Positions 58,895-64,000 of a DNA stretch of 64,000 nucleotides are shown piece after piece. The position numbers and the translations under genes were made by a program. The notes beneath the pieces are model-generated. The model did no database searches. It had not been told where the DNA came from and saw only the letters and a program-made list of their open reading frames with translations. Position 1 is the first letter of the stretch. Every line of letters begins with the position of its first letter. Origin of the DNA: Hyphomicrobiales bacterium (GTDB lineage Bacteria; Pseudomonadota; Alphaproteobacteria; Rhizobiales; Phreatobacteraceae); contig JAFKKV010000020.1 of the NCBI GenBank assembly GCA_017304475.1, forward strand, positions 1 to 64,000, in the 5' to 3' direction.

Positions 58895-60061
58895 CTATTC
58901 GGCGAGCCTGGACAGCACGGCATAGGCCGCCCGCACCCGCGCCTCGTTCGGGTAGTTCTTGTTGGCGAGCATGACGATGCCGATGCGCCGGGCTGGAATA
59001 TAGGCGACATAGGCGCCGAAGCCGTTGGTCGAGCCGGTCTTGTTGATCAGCACGTCCTGGCGCGGCGCCATGGGCGGCTCGATCCGGCTGACCGGCACCG
59101 GGTTGCGGTTGACCGTCGGCGCATTGCCCGCGACGAGATCGGCGAGAGCCGCGGGATAGGAATATTGCTCCCAGACCATGTCCTGGACATAGGGCCCCGC
59201 CCGGTAATGGCCGGTATGGGTCGCCAGGGCCGCCCGGCTGGTCGCCTCCGGCACCTGGCCGATGCCCATATTCACCTCGAGGAAGCGGATCATGTCGACG
59301 GCGTTCGACTTCACGCCATAGGCTTCGGCCGCGAGCAGGCCCGGGCCCACCCGCACCGGCGCGCCGGAAGCCGTATGGCCCCAGGCATAAGATTTCATCT
59401 GGTCGGCGGGGACATTGATATAGGTCCGGCGCAGACCGAGATCCGGAAACAGCTGGCGCTCCATCAGGCGCTCATAGCTTTGTCCCAGGCTCCGGGCCGC
59501 GATCATGCCGAGCAGGCCGATGCTGGGATTGGCATAGGTGCGCTGGGTGCCGGCGGCGAAGCGCGGCTGCCAGTTGCGGAAATAGGCCATCATCTGGTCG
59601 TGGCTGCGGAGTTCGTCGGGCATCTGCAGCGGGAAGCCGCCGGCCGTATGGGTGGCGAGATCGAGCACGCGAACGCCGCCGAGCGCGCTGCCGGCGAGTT
59701 CCGGCAGATAGTCGCCGATCCGGCCGGTGAGCGAGAGCTTGCCGGCGATCTCGGCCGATGTGGCGAGCGTCACCGTGAATGTCTTGCTGATCGAGCCGAG
59801 CTCGAACAGCGTGTCGCGCGTGACGGCGACCCGCGGCTGGCGAGAGGCCAGGCCATAGTCGAAGAAATGGCGCCGTCCGTCGATGGTCACCGCGACCGCG
59901 AGGCCCGGAATGCCGAATTCCTCGATGACCGGCTTCATCGCGCGATCGACGACGAGCCTCAATTCCGCATCCGGCACGGGGCCGGCATGGGCGTCGGGAG
60001 CGAAACCAAGCGCCATGGCAAGAAGGCCGACGGCCATGCGGGGGAACAGGCGTGAGACCAA
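58895..60061 (-). CDS. ampC: Class C (AmpC-type) beta-lactamase
   Basis: This periplasmic serine hydrolase has 388 residues. A signal peptide ends DAHA; Ser90-x-x-Lys93 (LGSISKTFTV), Tyr176-Ala-Asn178 (TYANPS) and Lys341-Thr-Gly (NKTGSTNGFG) are the three class C motifs, and AYVAYIPARRIGIVMLANKN is the typical C-terminus. It should hydrolyse beta-lactams, especially cephalosporins; the native specificity is unknown. No ampR-like LysR gene is adjacent and no promoter was recognised, so expression is probably basal or controlled elsewhere. Confidence 0.93.
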   Translation of the reverse strand: MVSRLFPRMAVGLLAMALGFAPDAHAGPVPDAELRLVVDRAMKPVIEEFGIPGLAVAVTIDGRRHFFDYGLASRQPRVAVTRDTLFELGSISKTFTVTLATSAEIAGKLSLTGRIGDYLPELAGSALGGVRVLDLATHTAGGFPLQMPDELRSHDQMMAYFRNWQPRFAAGTQRTYANPSIGLLGMIAARSLGQSYERLMERQLFPDLGLRRTYINVPADQMKSYAWGHTASGAPVRVGPGLLAAEAYGVKSNAVDMIRFLEVNMGIGQVPEATSRAALATHTGHYRAGPYVQDMVWEQYSYPAALADLVAGNAPTVNRNPVPVSRIEPPMAPRQDVLINKTGSTNGFGAYVAYIPARRIGIVMLANKNYPNEARVRAAYAVLSRLAE

Positions 60062-60185
60062 GAAAACCTCCTGAGCGTGAATGACCCGCCAGCCATCTAT
60101 GGCCCCTTTCAGGCCCTGGCAAACGACGATAACTGGGCCGAGCCATGAGGAAAATTAGGGCATGGGCGCGCTCCCCCGCTCGTCT

Positions 60186-60806
60186 TCACGCCGCCTGCTT
60201 CGCCGCGCCTTGTCCGGCCGCCTGGAAGAGATCGGAGCCGATGGCGCGCGCCGCCGCCAGGTGGATGGCCGGATCCTGGCCTTCGGAGTCGAGCATGAGC
60301 GCGGAGCTCACGACTCGGGCGCCGCAATAGTCGAAAATGCCATGATCGATCTGGGTCTGCATGGCGCCCGCATAGCCGTGCCGCGCATAGGTTCCGGCGT
60401 CGGCGCCGCCGATGCCGACGAGGTGAACCCGCAGGCGCCCGAGCTTCTTTTCCAAGGGGACATCCGGGCGGAAGTCGAAAGCCCAGCCATTGGCGAAGAC
60501 CCGGTCGATCCAGCCCTTGAGCAGCCCCGGCATCGACCACCAATAGACCGGATAGACCAGCACGAGGGCATCGGCGCGATCGATCCGCGCCTGTTCGGCG
60601 GCGACATCGGCGGGCGGCGCCTCCTGCCGGCGGTGAACGGCGAGATCGGCCATGCCGAAGCGCGGGTCGAAGGCCTCCGCCGTCAGATCGGCGATTTCGA
60701 AGGAACGGCCGGCGCCGGACAGGGATAGGCCCTCGGCGATCCCGGCGGCGACGCCGTGGCTGAGCGAGGTGGTTTCGGGATGGGCGACGACGATGAGCGC
60801 ATGCAT
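60186..60806 (-). CDS. Flavodoxin-fold NAD(P)H dehydrogenase (MdaB/YwrO-like)
   Basis: This FMN- or FAD-dependent quinone reductase has 206 residues. LIVVAHPETTSLSHGVAAGI is the flavin phosphate loop and LVLVYPVYWWSMPGLLKGWIDRV the characteristic Flavodoxin_2 segment. It reduces quinones or related electrophiles by two electrons. It is divergent from a TetR regulator (79 bp gap with a clear dyad), so it is probably induced by the regulator's ligand, likely an electrophile. Confidence 0.92.
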   Translation of the reverse strand: MHALIVVAHPETTSLSHGVAAGIAEGLSLSGAGRSFEIADLTAEAFDPRFGMADLAVHRRQEAPPADVAAEQARIDRADALVLVYPVYWWSMPGLLKGWIDRVFANGWAFDFRPDVPLEKKLGRLRVHLVGIGGADAGTYARHGYAGAMQTQIDHGIFDYCGARVVSSALMLDSEGQDPAIHLAAARAIGSDLFQAAGQGAAKQAA

Positions 60807-60848
60807 GGCGGAAGCTCCGGCGCGCGGGTTGCAGGGGAAAGGAGGAAG

Positions 60849-60883
60849 TTATATACTTTTAGTAAGTTACTTTTGGTATATAA
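60849..60883. promoter_or_regulatory. Operator-like dyad between flavodoxin-fold reductase and TetR genes
   Basis: TTATATAC (60849-60856) is mirrored by GTATATAA (60876-60883). The spacer contains the near-repeats ACTTTTAGTAAG and ACTTTTGG. The A/T richness differs sharply from the surrounding DNA, and the dyad sits immediately before the tetR start. It likely serves both divergent promoters. Confidence 0.65.
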
Positions 60884-60885
60884 CC

Positions 60886-61515
60886 ATGTCAAGCACCACG
60901 GACCCACGGACATCCGGCGAGCGGCCGCGTCGCCGCCTGACCCGGGCCGAGCGCCATCGCCAGCTTCTCGACGCCGCCTGGCGGCTGGTCAGCGACGAAG
61001 GCACCGAGGCCTTGACGCTCGGCCGGCTGGCCGAGCTCTCCGACGTCACCAAGCCCGTGGTCTATGACCATTTCGGCACCCGCGGCGGGCTGCTGGCGGC
61101 GCTCTATCAGGAGTTCGACACGCGCCAGACCGCGCTGATGGATGCGGCGCTCCGGGCGAGCGAACCGACCCTGACCGGCATCGCCACGGTCATCGCCACA
61201 TCCTATGTCGACTGCGTTCTGCTCCAGGGGCGCGAAATCCCCGGCGTGATCGCGGCGCTCGCCGGCTCGCCGGAACTCGAAAAGATCAAGCGCGACTACG
61301 AGCTGATCTTCATCGAGAAATGCCGCGCCGTGCTCACCCCCTTCGCCGGCGCCGGGGTCATTGCGCCGGCCGGCCTCTGGGCCATGCTGGGGGCCGCCGA
61401 AGCCCTGTCGCATGCCGCCGCGACCGGCGAGATCAGCGCCGGCGAGGCGCAGCGCGAGCTGTTCGAGACCATCGTCGCCATGGTTGCGAGAGCCGCCGGC
61501 GGCGACAGACCATAG
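60886..61515 (+). CDS. TetR-family regulator
   Basis: This regulator has 209 residues. The HTH spans about 25-70 (LLDAAWRLVSDEGTEALTLG, LAELSDVTKPVVYDHFGTRG), and the C-terminal domain is helical (TSYVDCVLLQGREIPGVIAA). ATG 60886 lies next to the TTATATAC dyad, with no clear ribosome site, so short or leaderless initiation is possible. It likely represses the divergent reductase gene and itself. A cysteine (VDCVLL) could be a redox sensor, as an inference. Confidence 0.9.
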   Translation: MSSTTDPRTSGERPRRRLTRAERHRQLLDAAWRLVSDEGTEALTLGRLAELSDVTKPVVYDHFGTRGGLLAALYQEFDTRQTALMDAALRASEPTLTGIATVIATSYVDCVLLQGREIPGVIAALAGSPELEKIKRDYELIFIEKCRAVLTPFAGAGVIAPAGLWAMLGAAEALSHAAATGEISAGEAQRELFETIVAMVARAAGGDRP

Positions 61516-61545
61516 GCAAGCGCCAGCAAGCGTCCCGCGATTGGC

Positions 61546-62568
61546 TCAGCCGCGCCAGGCCGGCTCCGCCTCGGCCGTCAACAGCGCCGCACGGTAATCG
61601 TTGGGCGTCGTACCCGTGATCGTCTTGAAGGTGCGGTAGAAGGTCGCCAGGCTCTCGAAGCCGCAGGCAAAGGCGATCGCGGTCACCGGCCGGTCGGGCA
61701 GCGCCGCCAGCAGGCGGCAGGCCTCGGCGACCCGCTGGGTCATGATCGTCCGGTGCAGGCTCGTCCCCGTCGGCTCGAACAGGAGGTGGACCTGCCGGAG
61801 CGAGACCCCGAGCCGCGCCGCCACCAGGTCGGCCGACAATTCCGGGCGGTGCAGATTGTCCCGAACCAGGCGCCGCGCCGCATTGAGATAGGCGTTTCGC
61901 ACCGCGCCCCGGCTCTCCGGCGCGCCGCCCCCGGCCGCGCCCGCCGCCAGCAAAGCCAGTTGGGCAAGATCGGCCACCGCATGGTCGGCCTCGGCGCCGG
62001 CAAGGCCGGAGACATTGTCGACCAGGGCCCGAAACGAGGCCGCGAGCAGCCGGGCATAACGCTGATCTGTCGCCAGCGGCGTCCTGAACAGGTTCTGCGA
62101 CCGGCGGGCCAGGAGCGCGTCGCCCGATAGCGGGATCTGCAGGACGCGGAAGTGGAAGTCGGACTGCGAGCTCGGGATCCCCGAATAGGGCATTTCCGAA
62201 TAGCCGACGCCCATCATGCCGGCCTTCACGTCGAAGCGGCCCGCCGGCGTCTCGCACCAGCCGGGACCGGCGATCTGATGGGAAATGACCAGGCTGTTGG
62301 CGGCGACGCGGGCGATGTCGGCCGGCGTGCGGCTGACGACATAGGCGGAAGCGCGCATCTCCGCGAGGGTCGCGCCGGCCACCGGCTGGACGGCGATCTC
62401 GCCTTGAAAGGCGGCGCGTCGCTCCGGCGGCAATTCGATCGTGACGCCGGAGAGCCGCCGGCCACGCTCCTCGCGCCAGTAATCGAAGCGCTCGCGCTCC
62501 GGCAGGCTGTCTGTCGACCAGGTCAGTACGGGGGCCATGGCATCCAGAATGGTCTTGCAGGTCTCCAT
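61546..62568 (-). CDS. AraC-family regulator with AraC-binding-like domain
   Basis: This regulator has 340 residues. Residues about 15-190 form an AraC_binding_2-like ligand domain (WSTDSLPERERFDYWREERG, PLSGDALLARRSQNLFRTPL), followed by the C-terminal HTH pair (LSADLVAARLGVSLRQVHLL, AIAFACGFESLATFYRTFK). Similar proteins include FeaR- and OruR-type regulators of aromatic amine or ornithine use. It stands alone, with no obvious target gene adjacent. Confidence 0.9.
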   Translation of the reverse strand: METCKTILDAMAPVLTWSTDSLPERERFDYWREERGRRLSGVTIELPPERRAAFQGEIAVQPVAGATLAEMRASAYVVSRTPADIARVAANSLVISHQIAGPGWCETPAGRFDVKAGMMGVGYSEMPYSGIPSSQSDFHFRVLQIPLSGDALLARRSQNLFRTPLATDQRYARLLAASFRALVDNVSGLAGAEADHAVADLAQLALLAAGAAGGGAPESRGAVRNAYLNAARRLVRDNLHRPELSADLVAARLGVSLRQVHLLFEPTGTSLHRTIMTQRVAEACRLLAALPDRPVTAIAFACGFESLATFYRTFKTITGTTPNDYRAALLTAEAEPAWRG

Positions 62569-62667
62569 GCGCGCATGATCGGGCGAATATGAATGAATCG
62601 CGACGCCCTGGCCACGGAAACACGCCAGGCCATTGTCCCGGCGATCATGCCGGCGGGCGCCCCTCTC

Positions 62668-63288
62668 TCACCGCCCCCTGGCCGCGCCCCAGCGCAAACC
62701 GTCCATCAGCAGCGATACGAGCCTGCGCGAGCGCGCCTGCCAGTCCGGCGTGTCGGGGGTCGAATAGGTCGCCGACAGTGCGTGCAGGACATCGGCGCTG
62801 TCGACATCGCCCCGGATCGAGCCGTCGGCGATCGCGGCGTCGACGAGACGCTTCAGCGCCAGGGGCAAAAGGCCCGAGGATGGGGCGAACAGTTCCGATT
62901 TGGTGGTGAGCAGGATGCGCAGGCTGTCGGCCATGCCGCGCTTGGTGGCGATATAGCCGACGAAGCGCTGCATCCATTCGGCGAGTGCCGCATCCGGCGG
63001 CCCGGCGGCGGCGAGTTCGTCGGCGGCCGCGATCAGCGCCTCGACCTCGCGGCGATAGGTGACCTCGACCAGGTGCTCGCGGGTCGGAAAGTGCCGGTAA
63101 AGCGTGCCGATGCCGACGCCGGCGCGCCGCGCGATATCTTCGAGCGAGGTATCCAGCCCATGCTCGGCAAAGGCCGCGGCCGCCACCTCGACCAGCCGGT
63201 CGCGGTTGCGCCGGGCATCGGCGCGCAAAGCCCTCTTGTCGCCGTCGGGCTTGTCCGCCTCGGGCGCGGCGGGTGGTTCGGCAGCCAA
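62668..63288 (-). CDS. TetR-family regulator (SbtR-like)
   Basis: This regulator has 206 residues. HTH at about 30-70 (VEVAAAAFAEHGLDTSLEDI, ARRAGVGIGTLYRHFPTREH) and a C-terminal helical domain of the SbtR type (FVGYIATKRGMADSLRILLT). It has a polar N-terminal tail. It is divergent from a molybdenum-hydroxylase Fe-S subunit gene (303 bp apart) with a perfect 24-bp palindrome 58 bp upstream of its start. It probably represses that operon and itself. Confidence 0.9.
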   Translation of the reverse strand: MAAEPPAAPEADKPDGDKRALRADARRNRDRLVEVAAAAFAEHGLDTSLEDIARRAGVGIGTLYRHFPTREHLVEVTYRREVEALIAAADELAAAGPPDAALAEWMQRFVGYIATKRGMADSLRILLTTKSELFAPSSGLLPLALKRLVDAAIADGSIRGDVDSADVLHALSATYSTPDTPDWQARSRRLVSLLMDGLRWGAARGR

Positions 63289-63345
63289 AGATCAACTCCC
63301 ACGCCGACAGGGGCTTGAACCCGTGGGGTCAAACCTCTATGTTGC

Positions 63346-63369
63346 ATAAACGGAGGCGCCTCCGTTTAT
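63346..63369. promoter_or_regulatory. Perfect 24-bp palindrome, TetR operator candidate
   Basis: ATAAACGGAGGC followed by its exact complement forms a 24-bp palindrome with no spacer, a shape typical for TetR-family operators. It lies 58 bp upstream of the TetR gene and in the shared gap (63289-63591) with the divergent molybdenum-hydroxylase operon. Confidence 0.75.
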
Positions 63370-63591
63370 TGGCCGGGGCGGCTTCGAGCCCTTATCTCAC
63401 CCACGACTGAACATGTCATGCCTTCGTGACTTTGCAAGGAGGCCAAGTGCGTTCTTTGATGGACGCCGGCGCTGACATTTTTCCGCTCGCCCCGCGAGCC
63501 TCCGGCGACGCCAGGCCCCGCAGGGCCTCCGCCGCCGCATGTTTCATGCCCCTTTCGCACCCTCGTCCCACCCCATCGGAGCCGGACAGCC

Positions 63592-64000
63592 ATGGCGAAC
63601 CGAACCACCATCCATCTCGACATCAACGGCGAGGCCTTCGATCTCGCGATCGAGCCGCGTGTCACCCTGCTCGATGCGCTGCGCGACCATCTCGGCCTCA
63701 CCGGCACCAAGAAGGGCTGCGACCAGGGCCAGTGCGGTGCCTGCACCGTGCATCTCGACGGCGAACGCGTGCTGTCCTGCCTGACGCTTGCCGTGCAGGC
63801 CGAGGGGCGCGCGGTCACCACCATCGAGGGCCTCAGCCGCCCGGATGGCACGCTGCACCCGGTCCAGGCCGCTTTCCTGGCTGAGGATGCCTTCCAGTGC
63901 GGCTATTGCACGCCCGGCCAGATCATGTCGGCGGTCGCCTGCATTCGCGAAGGCCATGCCGGATCGGATGACGAGATCCGCGAGGCCATGGCCGGCAATC
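63592..64000 (+). CDS. 2Fe-2S subunit of a molybdenum hydroxylase (xanthine dehydrogenase family), 3' truncated
   Basis: 136 codons are seen before the right edge. The first plant-type cluster ligands are Cys43, Cys48, Cys51 and Cys63 (KKGCDQGQCGAC, LSC), and the second domain begins with Cys103 and Cys106 (FQCGYCTPGQIMSA); the remaining pair is beyond the edge. PaoA/YagT and CoxS-like subunits transfer electrons from Mo-MCD to FAD subunits, which should follow downstream. ATG 63592 has GGAG about 11 nt upstream. There is no signal peptide visible at the N-terminus. It is probably controlled by the divergent TetR protein. Confidence 0.93.
   Translation, partial: MANRTTIHLDINGEAFDLAIEPRVTLLDALRDHLGLTGTKKGCDQGQCGACTVHLDGERVLSCLTLAVQAEGRAVTTIEGLSRPDGTLHPVQAAFLAEDAFQCGYCTPGQIMSAVACIREGHAGSDDEIREAMAGN

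Noticed and set aside
63447..63884. GTG start after AAGGAGG upstream of the molybdenum-hydroxylase subunit
   Set aside because: Good ribosome site, but the product has no domain and overlaps the Fe-S subunit out of frame. A short leader peptide is possible but unsupported.
1..64000. CRISPR arrays, prophage genes, rRNA, toxin-antitoxin pairs or biosynthetic megasynthases
   Set aside because: No direct repeats with regular spacers, no structural phage or integrase genes and no modular synthases were seen in any frame.

Overview
The window is a very GC-rich stretch (G/C at most third codon positions) from an alphaproteobacterium, most likely of the Hyphomicrobiales/Rhizobiales. Support comes from several branched-chain-type (Liv) ABC transporters, small proteins that look like the DUF6958 and DUF2778/Tlde1 families, many one-component regulators and scattered palindromic intergenic repeats. 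The genus cannot be settled by eye. There is no rRNA gene, no complete tRNA gene, no CRISPR array, no transposase and no integrase.

Layout. 2-8730 (+): a tightly overlapping operon for a Liv-type transporter (ATPase, two permeases, binding protein), an aldo/keto reductase, a TIGR04076-like protein and a 1130-residue fusion of a molybdopterin oxidoreductase with an FMN/NAD/2Fe-2S reductase. 8741-17405: metabolic and regulatory single genes (aspartate-dehydrogenase-like, threonine-dehydratase-like, MGDG-synthase-like glycosyltransferase, fumarylacetoacetase-family hydrolase, XRE-cupin regulator, alpha/beta hydrolase, small proteins, an SRPBCC/ArsR pair, cupin), with a tRNA 3' remnant and an inverted repeat near 13.0-13.2 kb. 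17891-19147: M29 aminopeptidase. 19270-23732: a four-gene operon of TelA, a lipoprotein joining a periplasmic-binding fold to a VWA domain, an XpaC-like protein and a second periplasmic-binding protein. 23901-25806: a divergent NmrA-like/LysR pair. 26167-31379: a receiver protein, a MASE4 hybrid histidine kinase and a receiver-EAL protein. 31500-32423: a MerR gene with a nonsense codon in its DNA-binding domain. 32563-35537: PLP decarboxylase and GNAT acetyltransferase. 35560-42919 (-): a nine-gene operon for a second Liv transporter with a TetR regulator, cupin, FAD monooxygenase and small protein. 43391-47524: class I glutamine amidotransferase, D-aminopeptidase and peptide-binding protein. 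47948-50170: flavin-binding PPOX protein and divergent MocR regulator. 50532-64000: Tlde1-like protein, GIY-YIG protein beside a perfect 44-bp inverted repeat, SGNH hydrolase/alpha-oxoamine synthase/M20 amidohydrolase with a divergent AraC regulator, ankyrin protein, small lipoprotein, class C beta-lactamase, flavodoxin-fold oxidoreductase with a divergent TetR, AraC, TetR, and the start of a molybdenum-hydroxylase Fe-S subunit.

The chromosome segment looks specialised for uptake and oxidation of small organic compounds: two complete Liv systems are each coupled to redox enzymes, and a peptide branch pairs D-aminopeptidase with a dipeptide-type binding protein. Regulation is mostly local, and several clear operator palindromes sit next to their probable regulators. 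The least understood unit is the TelA/VWA/XpaC operon. The clearest evolutionary scars are the amber-interrupted MerR gene, a 3' fragment of an ABC ATPase gene (25832-25945) and the tRNA fragment at 13205-13236. Family names come from recognising motifs and overall sequence by eye; no database search was run.
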